Shown: in pieces, positions 1 through 7,547 of the stretch
Position numbering within the stretch: the stretch's first letter is position 1
Layout: each line of letters starts with the position of its first letter
Source: DASZWJ01 sp963813895
Lineage (GTDB): Bacteria > Pseudomonadota > Gammaproteobacteria > JAURND01
Direction of reading: 5' to 3'
DNA: 64,000 nucleotides
Assembly (NCBI GenBank): GCA_963813895.1
Contig: CAWFAS010000003.1
Location: 716,641 to 780,640 of the forward strand
The notes under the pieces: model-generated
Databases searched by the model: none
What the model saw: the letters and a program-made list of their open reading frames with translations, nothing else
What the model was told of the DNA's origin: nothing
Translations under genes and position numbers: made by a program

Positions 1-28
1 AGAATACAACTCGGAAGAGGAGGATATT

Positions 29-1279
29 TTGAGCAAGACAAAACCTTTTGACATTGCAAAGCATCAGGTAGTAGATGCCTATAAATTGGTCAAGTCAAAT
101 GCGGGCGCTGCAGGAGTAGATGCGCAATCACTAGCAGACTTTGACAAGTGCTTAAAAGATAATCTTTATAAAATATGGAATCGGCTATCATCGGGGAGCT
201 ATTTACCTCCACCAGTGAAGGCGGTACCCATACCGAAGAAAACGGGAGGTGAAAGGATACTGGGAGTACCTACTGTATCTGATCGAATTGCACAAATGGT
301 TGTTAAATTGGCATTCGAGCCCTTAGTTGAACCTCACTTTCTAGCAGACTCTTATGGTTATCGACCGAATAAATCGGCATTAGATGCAGTAAGAATCACA
401 CGCCAGAGATGCTGGCAATATAACTGGATAGTTGAGTACGACATACGAGGCTTGTTCGACAATTTAGACCATAACCTCTTGATGAAAGCAGTCAGAAAGC
501 ATACTGACAACAAATGGATAATACTTTACATAGAACGTTGGCTAAAAGCACCGATGCAAATGCCAGATGGCAGCTTGAGAGAAAGAACCAAAGGAGTACC
601 TCAAGGTGGCGTGATAAGTCCTGTGTTGAGTAATCTATTTTTGCACTATGCCTATGATGTCTGGATGCACAAGACGCACCCTTCAATCCCTTGGTGTCGA
701 TATGCGGATGATGCATTAGCGCATTGCAAGACAGAGCATCAAGCGAAGAAGTTGCTTGAGGAGCTGCAAAATCGGTATGGGGAATGTGGACTGGAATTAC
801 ATCCGGACAAAACAAAGATTGTCTACTGCAAAGATGGACGTCGCAAGGGGAAATATCCCAATATGAAATTTGATTTTTTGGGATATACTTTTTGTCGCCG
901 AACGGTAAAGAACAGCAAGGATAATAGTATCTTTGTAAGTTTTACACCTGCGGTATCGGCGGTGGCGTTGAAGTCAATGCGATCTGAAACTCGACACAAG
1001 AACTGGCGTAATCAAACTGATCTCAGCTTGAATGAGATAGCAACGATGTATAATCCTGTCCTGAGAGGTTGGATTAATTACTATGGACGCTACACAAGTT
1101 CTGCGCTGAATCCAATGCTACGTCATTTTAATAAGACTCTTGTAAGTTGGGCGATGAAAAAGTACAAACAATTTAGAGGAAACAAAACCAAAGCAAGCAC
1201 CTTTCTGAAAATAATTGCCGAAAGGGAGCCGCATTTGTTTGTACACTGGAAGCAAAGCATGGGAAGGGTATTTGCCTAA
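29..1279 (+). CDS. ltrA: Group II intron reverse transcriptase/maturase
   Basis: A 416-residue intron-encoded protein that should bind its own intron RNA, help it splice and copy it during retrohoming. The N-terminal half has the group II RT blocks (KKTGGERILGVPTVSDRI, then SYGYRPNKSALDAV, then VPQGGVISPVLSN), with the catalytic YADD in RYADDALAHCKT near residue 230. The thumb/maturase X domain follows (LRGWINYYGRY near 350). No HNH endonuclease domain is visible, so mobility would be En-minus. The start is TTG at 29, chosen because AGGAGG lies five bases before it. The gene is intact. It is only distantly similar to the second RT at 8420-9736. Confidence 0.9.
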   Translation: MSKTKPFDIAKHQVVDAYKLVKSNAGAAGVDAQSLADFDKCLKDNLYKIWNRLSSGSYLPPPVKAVPIPKKTGGERILGVPTVSDRIAQMVVKLAFEPLVEPHFLADSYGYRPNKSALDAVRITRQRCWQYNWIVEYDIRGLFDNLDHNLLMKAVRKHTDNKWIILYIERWLKAPMQMPDGSLRERTKGVPQGGVISPVLSNLFLHYAYDVWMHKTHPSIPWCRYADDALAHCKTEHQAKKLLEELQNRYGECGLELHPDKTKIVYCKDGRRKGKYPNMKFDFLGYTFCRRTVKNSKDNSIFVSFTPAVSAVALKSMRSETRHKNWRNQTDLSLNEIATMYNPVLRGWINYYGRYTSSALNPMLRHFNKTLVSWAMKKYKQFRGNKTKASTFLKIIAEREPHLFVHWKQSMGRVFA

Positions 1280-1281
1280 TG

Positions 1282-1355
1282 GAAGCGGTGTGAACTGAGA
1301 GGTTCACGCACCGTTTTGCGAGCGGCCGGCGGGGAAGTTCCGCCGGCCTACTCAC
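1282..1355 (+). ncRNA. Group II intron 1 domains V and VI
   Basis: Domain V (about 1282-1316) is a hairpin with the catalytic AGC at its base, a GAGA tetraloop between TGAAC and GTTCA arms, and the two-base CG bulge before CACCGT. Domain VI (about 1318-1350) is a GC-rich hairpin, CGGCCGGCGGGG pairing with CCGCCGGCC, followed by the bulged branch-site A in CCTACTC. The active-site elements look intact. Confidence 0.85.
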
Positions 1356-1523
1356 CCACTTAAAACTGAGCACATATATTTTGAGAGTTATCGTACCCGT
1401 GAACAGGCAAAACAAAGTATTTTCGAGTATGTAGAGGTATTTTATAACCGCAAACGCCGCCACTCTACGTTGGGATACGTTGCTCCAGCGGTATTTGAAA
1501 ATCAGGTTGAGAAAGTAGCGTAA
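1356..1523 (+). pseudogene. IS3-family transposase (OrfB) C-terminal remnant
   Basis: Reading frame 1356-1523 gives LKTEH, then YRTREQAKQSIFEYVEVFYN, RKRRHSTLGY and a TAA stop. This is the canonical C-terminus of the IS3-family DDE transposase OrfB. No start lies in the window because the group II intron sits immediately upstream. The 5' exon would be left of base 1. It may be an intact transposase split by a spliceable intron, or a dead remnant; the window cannot tell. The IS end should lie soon after 1523, but I could not identify an inverted repeat. Confidence 0.8.
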
Positions 1524-1569
1524 AAACGTGTGTTTTAAATTTAGTGTTAAGAAATTAGTTATTAAAGGA

Positions 1570-1679
1570 GTTGTGGACGACTCTTTGAGGCGTGTGGATA
1601 AAACTGATGGACGAAATATGGAAAACATCCTTGTTTCCCACATTATCGACCACAGCTTTACCCACACTTCGCCCACAAC
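1570..1679. repeat. Long imperfect palindrome with DnaA-box-like core
   Basis: Outer arms GTTGTGG (1570-1576) and CCACAAC (1673-1679) enclose inner arms 1591-1606 and 1653-1668, which pair at 13 of 16 bases. The left inner arm contains TGTGGATAA (1593-1601), the reverse complement of a perfect DnaA box. A similar structure occurs at 7388-7503. The rest of the 1524-1934 gap is AT-rich with no gene I can support. Confidence 0.6.
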
Positions 1680-1934
1680 GGTTTGTTTGAAATGCAACAA
1701 TTAATTAATGGGATATTTGTGTTCGATGTGTCCATAAAAAGGTTGCAAGATTATCCTAAACATTTTCTCACTCAATAGGTTAATGAATTTCAGATAGTAC
1801 AGGAATTTTCTCTCGTTATTTATGACAATAGCGACACCTTGAGCGAAGTATTTAACATTATCTCTGCTACCAGTGTTTTACCGGTATAACAGATCTATGT
1901 AAGCGCGAGCAATTAAGTGATAGTTTGAATATTA

Positions 1935-3395
1935 TTAAGCCCAATACGGGCAATATTCAGCAAATTTGTTCCCACTCTCAGGAGTTTTACGCTTAATACG
2001 ACCTGTTTTCACCGCTTCTAAAATCAAATTAGTAATTTGGGTGCGTTGCTTCTCATGAAGTTTAAAGCGTTGGCGCAAAGTAGTATTGGTCAAGGATTTG
2101 CTTGATAAATGCTGTAATACTGCATGTTGATAACAAGCCTCAATACGTTCGAGCTGAGACATGTCAGAAAACTTGCGAGGAGAATATAGGGTCACTCGAA
2201 ATGCGTTTTCTAGATTGGTAAATGTTACTGGTGGTAAATTATATAATTCCACTGCAGAAATCACTTTTTCAAAACCGGTGCCTCGCTCTTCGCAGATACG
2301 ATAGCGACGAAAAGCTGAAGCTAAACGCTCATTACGTGATTCCGGGGTAGTGCCAATCAGGCGGTCTAAGCGCTTACTAGAGGGTAAGCTTCCGGGATTA
2401 GTAAATTCTATTCTATCATCAAATATTTCAATCAGCGGGCCAGCACCAGTAATATTAAAATCCTGATGGATTAATGCATTGGCGATTAATTCTCGTAAGG
2501 CAATTTCTGGATAAATGGTAGTTTGTGTTCGCAATGCCTGCTGAATGATTTCAGAATGCGGTAAAATTTGATTGAGGTAGCCGATTAATCCTTCAAAACC
2601 TATCGCATAACCTTTCTTTCCCAGCAATTCCCCAGTAGTGTCAACTTTATTAGTGCCTTGATAACGAATAACCCTAATGCACTTACGAGCCAGTGTATCA
2701 AATTGATTGAGATCACGAGCTGCAGCTACAGCACCAAAGTTGGTAACATAATAACCTCTTCCTTCCGGTATCACTATTTTTTCATCTGTAAGCCAGTGCA
2801 TTAATTGTGATTGATCTGTTGGTAAGGAGCGTTCCAACAATTTAGCGATGGTTTCAATATCTAAAAGTTTCTGTACCTCCTCGGAGGTTAAAAGCAAAGA
2901 TGCTCTCTGATCCTCCCAACATGGCTGCTTACTATGCAGCATAAGCCCACCAATTTCTTGACGAGAAGCTTTGCGCGTTGTGCCTCCCGATCGAATCCAG
3001 GCTTCTTCTATAGATTTTCCTCGGCGATGTACAGGCTTATTGCGTTGCTCAGGGATGTGGACAAATAACAAAGGGACATCTTCAACTTCGATAACCGCAT
3101 GATCCAGACTCAGTGGCGGGTCAATTGCATCGCGCCCTAGATTGGTCAGTTTATCAATGATGGGCGAGACTTCATGTGCTTTGATGCCTATTAAGTGAGC
3201 GTTTTGATCTGCGACACCATAAACAAGGTAGCCACCACCAGGGTAATTAGCAAAAGCTATTAGGTGCTCAATTAAGCGATCATTTTTTTCAGATAAATTA
3301 CTTTTCCAATCTAATTCATTACTTTCCTGAGGAAATGGTTTACGGCTAGTGGAAAATAACAAAAGTGCTTGCTTAGTCCAATGTGCCCGACTCAT
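1935..3395 (-). CDS. AlbA_2 / HATPase_c_4 putative DNA-binding regulator
   Basis: A 486-residue protein of the family often called RecG-related or divergent AAA-4 transcriptional regulator. The N-terminal AlbA_2 (Schlafen-type) domain covers about residues 20-150, including ESNELDWK and AFANYPGGGYLVYGV. A GHKL-like ATP-binding domain covers about 295-390, with RELIANALIHQDF and the following EFTNPGSLP and GTGFEKV segments. The C-terminus reads like a winged helix. The biochemical role of the family is poorly defined, and such genes are frequent in mobile and defence regions. The gene stands alone on the minus strand. The start at 3395 lacks a strong Shine-Dalgarno sequence. An inverted repeat just upstream may be an operator. 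Confidence 0.8.
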   Translation of the reverse strand: MSRAHWTKQALLLFSTSRKPFPQESNELDWKSNLSEKNDRLIEHLIAFANYPGGGYLVYGVADQNAHLIGIKAHEVSPIIDKLTNLGRDAIDPPLSLDHAVIEVEDVPLLFVHIPEQRNKPVHRRGKSIEEAWIRSGGTTRKASRQEIGGLMLHSKQPCWEDQRASLLLTSEEVQKLLDIETIAKLLERSLPTDQSQLMHWLTDEKIVIPEGRGYYVTNFGAVAAARDLNQFDTLARKCIRVIRYQGTNKVDTTGELLGKKGYAIGFEGLIGYLNQILPHSEIIQQALRTQTTIYPEIALRELIANALIHQDFNITGAGPLIEIFDDRIEFTNPGSLPSSKRLDRLIGTTPESRNERLASAFRRYRICEERGTGFEKVISAVELYNLPPVTFTNLENAFRVTLYSPRKFSDMSQLERIEACYQHAVLQHLSSKSLTNTTLRQRFKLHEKQRTQITNLILEAVKTGRIKRKTPESGNKFAEYCPYWA

Positions 3396-3421
3396 GTTAT
3401 AACAACCTATTGATTTATAAT

Positions 3422-3439
3422 GGAAATTATAAAATTTCC
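3422..3439. promoter_or_regulatory. Inverted repeat, possible operator of the AlbA_2 gene
   Basis: A perfect 7-bp inverted repeat, GGAAATT-ATAA-AATTTCC, lies 27 bases upstream of the start codon at 3395. Position and symmetry suit autoregulation by the DNA-binding protein encoded there. This is inferred from symmetry only. Confidence 0.35.
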
Positions 3440-3634
3440 GGATTCAAATGTAATAAAAATAAAGCCTATTAACCTAAATATTGGGGTGGCGAAAGTAGTA
3501 GCATGGGATCCTTATGGCTTTAAGTTAAAGCTATCTATTTTCTTAAGGTACATAACAGCATTCGACCCGCGATTAAAGTTATGAGCAGTTTATCAAGCTT
3601 AAACAACCCTTAAACCAGTTGCTTTTACCTACTG

Positions 3635-4025
3635 TAGGCAGGATAATAACCCTGCCTATGAGAGTAGGCGCACCGGCCAGGTGTCTCACCACCTGAACCG
3701 GCACTTCCAAGACAAACCTAACCTACGAGGTTCATCTGGCCATGTCAGTTTACACCAACGCGCTCACGCGCAAAAACCCTTTTTGTACTTTCTACGATTC
3801 TTCCCGCAGCGGGCTTATGCCTGTGCTTCGCAGGTCAAAGCCAACCACTGCCCTGTTTCACCCCTCCGACCATGATGTGTTTTGGAGCCGGGGCAGTGTT
3901 TTTGCTTGCGGAAAAGGAGCCGTTCAAGAGTCAATGGGCGGAGTAGACTAGCAGAGGGGGGATTGATGGCGGAGCGTATTTGGCCGCTCCGCTGTTGGTC
4001 TTTCATTTGCTCGTCTACCCGCCTG
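3635..4025. other. Densely structured non-coding region, candidate RNA
   Basis: About 390 bases hold a series of hairpins: TAGGCAGG/CCTGCCTA (3635-3658), CAGGTG/CACCTG (3678-3695), AACCT/AGGTT (about 3720-3732), CCCGC-A-GCGGG (3803-3813), CCTG/CAGG (3820-3834), a long-range CACTGCCC/GGGCAGTG (3846-3898), GCGGAGCG/CGCTCCGC (3969-3992), and a closing GGCGG-AGTAGAC/GTCTAC-CCGCC (about 3937-4023). Short open frames cross it on both strands, but none has a recognisable product or a good ribosome site. It ends about 25 bases before the DUF3050 gene, so it could be a long leader. It could also be a conjugative-element remnant read from the minus strand. The bases from 3440 to 3634 show nothing I can name. 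Confidence 0.5.
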
Positions 4026-4050
4026 ACTGTTTTCACAGTGAGGGGTGACT

Positions 4051-4821
4051 ATGCACACACGGTTATCCGCTATTCTTCAGGTCATTCAGCCGTTGGTGAT
4101 TGAGATTCATCAACATTCGCTCTTTGCAGCTGTTAACTCCATTCAACGATTGCGCCGATTTGCTGAAATCCATGTCTTTGTGGTCTGGGATTTTATCTGT
4201 TTGCTCAAAGCCCTCCAACGCCAACTCAGTAGTACTGAGTTATTATGGACGCCACCGCAAAATCATATAGGTTGCTATTTGATCAACACACTGTTGACCG
4301 AAGAAGAAAGTGACAACATTGACGACCGCTATTTGAGTCATTTTGAGCTATACGTGCAGGCTATGCAGGAATGCGGTGCTGACACACAGCCTATTCATCA
4401 TTTTATCGCGCATATCCGTCAACAAGCGAATTTAGAAACAGCATTACTACGGAGCGATGCGCCGCTACCGGCACAGCGTTTCGTCCAAGACACCTTTAAC
4501 ATCATTAAAAAAAGCAACCATCACATCGCCGCTTCCCTAGCTTTTGCTCGAGAACATATCACTTCCGGCATGTTTTCCGCCTTATTGCATCATCTAAATC
4601 CTGAAAATCCCGATTCATTAAAAAGCTTTATACAGTATTTTCAACGCCATATTGAATTGGACAGTCATAAACACAGCCAGCAATCCCAATTACTGGTAGC
4701 CGAGTTGTGCGACCAGAATGAAAATAAATGGCAAGAAGCGACTGGGGCCGCCATTTTTTCTCTACAAAGCCGCCTGCGATTGCTGGATGAGATTCACGCA
4801 GCAATATTGATTAAAGGATAA
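4051..4821 (+). CDS. DUF3050 family, haem-oxygenase-like fold protein
   Basis: About 256 residues matching my knowledge of the DUF3050 family: an early LRRFAEIHVFVVWDFICLLK block, a middle YLSHFELYVQAM block followed by CGADT, then AQRFVQDTF, and a late FQRHIELDSHKHS block. The conserved His, Asp and Glu residues in these helices suit a di-metal haem-oxygenase-like oxidase fold, but no substrate is established. The start is ATG 4051, with AGGGG five bases before it; GTG 4045 is the alternative. It is the first gene of a three-gene operon: only 5 bases separate it from the histidine kinase, so it may act with that signalling pair, for example by making or modifying the sensed compound. Confidence 0.8.
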   Translation: MHTRLSAILQVIQPLVIEIHQHSLFAAVNSIQRLRRFAEIHVFVVWDFICLLKALQRQLSSTELLWTPPQNHIGCYLINTLLTEEESDNIDDRYLSHFELYVQAMQECGADTQPIHHFIAHIRQQANLETALLRSDAPLPAQRFVQDTFNIIKKSNHHIAASLAFAREHITSGMFSALLHHLNPENPDSLKSFIQYFQRHIELDSHKHSQQSQLLVAELCDQNENKWQEATGAAIFSLQSRLRLLDEIHAAILIKG

Positions 4822-4826
4822 ACTTA

Positions 4827-5993
4827 ATGGATGCCTATCAGGAAATATTAAACGAAACAATTTTTCAGCATATCCCGCAGTACATTTTTTGGAAAAATAC
4901 CGATTCAGTCTATCTCGGTTGCAACGACAATTACGCTAAGCTGCTAGGGTTGAACAACCCCCAAGATATTATCGGCAAAACCGATTATGAAATCAGCTGG
5001 CTACCGGATGGCGATACCGCCCATCAATTCCGCCTGGGTGACCAAGAAACGCTGGCGGGTCGCCACATTACCAATCAAGAAGAATGGCTCTCATTACCTA
5101 ATGGTAAAAAAATCCTGACCTTGATTAACAAAGTTCCTTTAATCAATAAATCTGGGGATATCCTCGGGGTACTCGGCGTAGCTACCGATATCACTGAGAA
5201 AAAGCGAATCGAAGCCCATTTAGCCAAAACCGATCATCAACTTCAAGGTATGGCTATCATCAGCGCAAGTATCTCTCACGAATTACGCACGCCTTTGGCG
5301 GCATTAAAAAATGCAGCAGAAGGTATTCGCCCTTTACTGCCTCTATTGATGGAAACCTATGAAATAGCTGCTATCAGCCAATTGCCTATTCCCTCTATCT
5401 CTAAAAGAAAACAACACTTACTCAGCACCTTAATAGACAGCCTGGATCGCAAAGTTGATGAATCCAATCGCATTTTAGACATGATGCTCATGAATAGCCG
5501 CTACAATCAGGATAAACCCACCGCTTTGAAAAAATGCTCGATTCAACGATGCATCAACCAGGCGTTGGCTCAGTATAGCTTCCCCAAGCATTGCCCTGTA
5601 ATACATTGGCAAGACAACAGCGACTTTACATTCTACGGCCAAGAATCTTTATTGATACATGTTTTGTTGAACTTGCTGAAGAACAGCATCTACTGCATAC
5701 AAAAATCCGGCAAAGGTGAAATCGAAATATGGCTTGAATCCACATTTCATGAAAATATCTTGCATTTTAAGGATACCGGTCTGGGTATCCGACCGGAGAA
5801 TTTACCCAAAATCTTTGATTTATTTTTTACCGTCGGTACCAATAAAGGCACCGGCATAGGCTTGGCCTTTTGCAACATGATTCTGCAAAGCTTCAGCGGG
5901 TCAATTACCTGTCAATCGGAATGGCAACATTTCACCGAATTTCTATTACATTTTCCCAAAACACCCACTCTTCAGGAACAAGCCCATGCATAA
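4827..5993 (+). CDS. PAS-domain sensor histidine kinase (soluble)
   Basis: A 388-residue kinase without membrane segments. A PAS/PAC sensor domain covers about residues 10-128 (FWKNTDSVYLGCND, then GVLGVATDITEKKR). The dimerisation/phosphoacceptor helix carries SHELRTPLAAL with His151, followed by a longer than usual helical stretch. The ATPase domain shows the N box (NLLKNSIYCI), G1 (DTGLGI) and G2 (GTGIGLAF). It should autophosphorylate on His151 and pass the phosphate to the response regulator encoded next, whose start overlaps its stop by 8 bases. The signal is presumably cytoplasmic. Confidence 0.9.
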   Translation: MDAYQEILNETIFQHIPQYIFWKNTDSVYLGCNDNYAKLLGLNNPQDIIGKTDYEISWLPDGDTAHQFRLGDQETLAGRHITNQEEWLSLPNGKKILTLINKVPLINKSGDILGVLGVATDITEKKRIEAHLAKTDHQLQGMAIISASISHELRTPLAALKNAAEGIRPLLPLLMETYEIAAISQLPIPSISKRKQHLLSTLIDSLDRKVDESNRILDMMLMNSRYNQDKPTALKKCSIQRCINQALAQYSFPKHCPVIHWQDNSDFTFYGQESLLIHVLLNLLKNSIYCIQKSGKGEIEIWLESTFHENILHFKDTGLGIRPENLPKIFDLFFTVGTNKGTGIGLAFCNMILQSFSGSITCQSEWQHFTEFLLHFPKTPTLQEQAHA

Positions 5994-6966
5994 AATAGCT
6001 GCCTTTTACCATCCAACCACCTTAACACTAGTTGATGACGATCATGATTTTCTAGTCGGTTTAGCGTTAGCTTTAGATGACCATTTTCATTGCAATACTT
6101 TTACATCCCCTGATGAGGTAGAAACTTTCTTTCACGCCCACCATTTAAAGCAAATAGAAAATAATATCAACTATTTAAATATTACAGAAAGAGGCTGGTC
6201 GGATTTACAAATGGATGTGCAAATTAATTCCATTTATCGCCAGGTTTTCAATCCACATCGCTTTGCCAAATATTGCATATTAATCATTGACTACGATATG
6301 CCAAGCCGCAACGGTTTGGATCTGGCTCGTGCATTAAAAACGGCTCTCCCCGTTAAGATAATTCTTTTGACGGGCGAAGCGGATCGAGAAACTGCTATTA
6401 TGGCTTTCAATGCCAAAGAAATTGACCGTTTTGTATCTAAAAGTGAAGCGGGGTACCATCGTAAATTGATTCGTTATGTTCAGGAATTACAGCGGGATTA
6501 TTTTATCGAACAATCCATAGCCATATTAAAATCTTTAGACATCCAGGAAGTGCGTCCATTACAAGAACCTGCATTCATCCGTCTATTCGAATCCATTTGT
6601 GAGCAATACGGCTGTGTAGAGTACTACCTATTGGACGAATCTTGCAGCTTTTTATTGCTGGACGCTGAGGGTCATGAAACCTGGTTGATTCTACGTTCTC
6701 CTATGGACATGGAGAGCTATTTTGAACTCGCTGAAGATGAAGATGAAACGATACAAAAAAATATCTTAAAATCTCTAAAAAATCACAGCAAACTTGCCTT
6801 TTTACGGCAAGGCAGTGAAGGTATCCAACCGGTCAACCAGTGGTTATTTATAGAAGCCCATTCCCTACCAGGTACCGATATGTTTTATGGATTGTTGCAT
6901 GGCAAGATAGGATACGAAAAACCTGAAAAAATTCAGACTTATTCGGAATTTTTAAAAATGGGTTAA
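5986..6966 (+). CDS. Response regulator with extended receiver and unusual output domain
   Basis: A 326-residue protein. The receiver has the acidic cluster at Asp17-Asp19, phosphoacceptor Asp102 (IIDYDMPSRNG), Thr129 (LLTGEA) and Lys152 (FVSKSE). The distance from the acidic cluster to Asp102 is about 40 residues longer than in CheY-type receivers, so it carries an insertion before the third strand. The C-terminal half (about 175-326) has no helix-turn-helix, GGDEF or EAL signature that I recognise. The long receiver plus novel output domain recalls LqsR of the Legionella autoinducer pathway, but I cannot align them here. It is translationally coupled to the kinase gene. No gene follows on this strand. 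Confidence 0.85.
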   Translation: MHKIAAFYHPTTLTLVDDDHDFLVGLALALDDHFHCNTFTSPDEVETFFHAHHLKQIENNINYLNITERGWSDLQMDVQINSIYRQVFNPHRFAKYCILIIDYDMPSRNGLDLARALKTALPVKIILLTGEADRETAIMAFNAKEIDRFVSKSEAGYHRKLIRYVQELQRDYFIEQSIAILKSLDIQEVRPLQEPAFIRLFESICEQYGCVEYYLLDESCSFLLLDAEGHETWLILRSPMDMESYFELAEDEDETIQKNILKSLKNHSKLAFLRQGSEGIQPVNQWLFIEAHSLPGTDMFYGLLHGKIGYEKPEKIQTYSEFLKMG

Positions 6967-6972
6967 ATGATG

Positions 6973-7185
6973 TTAGATTCCTATAGAAAAGTTTTTCTGA
7001 GAGTCTTTATGCACCCTCCAATCCTTATCCATTTTTAAAACAAATTTGGCTGCTTCAATTAGAAAAAATTCTTTATTCTGTATCCCTGCCCATTGGGTAT
7101 ATTGATTTATTTCTGCATCCAAAGGTTTGGGTAATTTTGCGATGACTCTAACGGTTTCCAAATCCACAGGTTTAATAATCGGCAT
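6973..7185 (-). CDS. Small DUF2274-like conjugation-associated protein
   Basis: A 70-residue protein with VRVIAKLPKPLDAEINQYTQ followed by an amphipathic C-terminal half ending in FVLKMDKDWRVHKD. It resembles the small DUF2274 proteins found at the end of trb-type conjugation clusters of integrative elements, with a ribbon-helix-helix-like start. No other conjugation gene is nearby, so it is probably a leftover. It is convergent with the response regulator, with only 6 bases between the stops. The function is unassigned. Confidence 0.5.
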   Translation of the reverse strand: MPIIKPVDLETVRVIAKLPKPLDAEINQYTQWAGIQNKEFFLIEAAKFVLKMDKDWRVHKDSQKNFSIGI

Positions 7186-7263
7186 AAATGACTCCGTTGT
7201 GCTGTTTGATAGGTATAAAACAGGATAATTATTTTGACCTTAATTGTCTATACACCGTTGTTT

Positions 7264-7313
7264 CTTTAGCGCTTACTAAAATTGACCCATATCCGCTAAG
7301 ATAAATTGACCCC
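7264..7313 (+). repeat. Left terminal inverted repeat of the IS21-like element
   Basis: CTTTAGCGCTTA at 7264-7275 is followed by AAATTGACCC (7279-7288) and a second AAATTGACCCC (7303-7313). It is the counterpart of the repeat at 13101-13153 in inverted orientation. Confidence 0.8.
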
Positions 7314-7387
7314 TTTGTTGCACATAATGCTGGAAGATAATGTCTTTAATAAAATAAATAAAAATTAATTGTTGTTGCGCAAGGTGT

Positions 7388-7503
7388 ATTGTGGGCGAGA
7401 AACCAGCGAGTGTGGTCAAACTCTGGATAACATGTATTCGTTATCCAGGGTTTGTCCACACGTCCCGAAGGGCGATGGTTGGTCCGCAGGACTCGTCCAC
7501 AAT
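7388..7503. repeat. Long stem-loop inside the left end of the IS21-like element
   Basis: Inner arms 7410-7431 and 7440-7461 pair at 20 of 22 positions around the 8-base loop 7432-7439, including CTGGATAAC and GTTATCCAG. Outer arms ATTGTGG (7388-7394) and CCACAAT (7497-7503) close the structure. It lies between the istB stop and the terminal repeat, so it may be a terminator or a transposase/host-protein site. The same TGTGG and GGATAA building blocks occur at 1570-1679. Confidence 0.7.
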
Positions 7504-7547
7504 GGGATACTGCGATTCATTGTTTAGGCTGCATAATAAGGGGTGTG

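Larger units (their letters stand above)
1..1355 (+). mobile_element. Group II intron 1, 3' portion
   Basis: The window starts inside a group II intron; its 5' ribozyme domains lie to the left. It holds the intron-encoded reverse transcriptase (29-1279) followed directly by domains V and VI, which is the usual layout for an ORF in domain IV. The 3' splice site is placed at about 1355 because the sequence after domain VI ends in CTACTCAC and coding sequence of an IS3-type transposase resumes at once. The exact last base could differ by one to three positions. Confidence 0.85.

Noticed and set aside
1524..1934. Possible replication origin, because of DnaA-box-like sequences
   Set aside because: There is only one perfect box, no dnaA, dnaN, mnmG or rep gene nearby, and a similar palindrome exists inside a transposon.
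3681..4103. Several short open frames on both strands in the structured region
   Set aside because: They overlap each other in four frames, lack ribosome sites and recognisable products, and the hairpins explain the sequence better.
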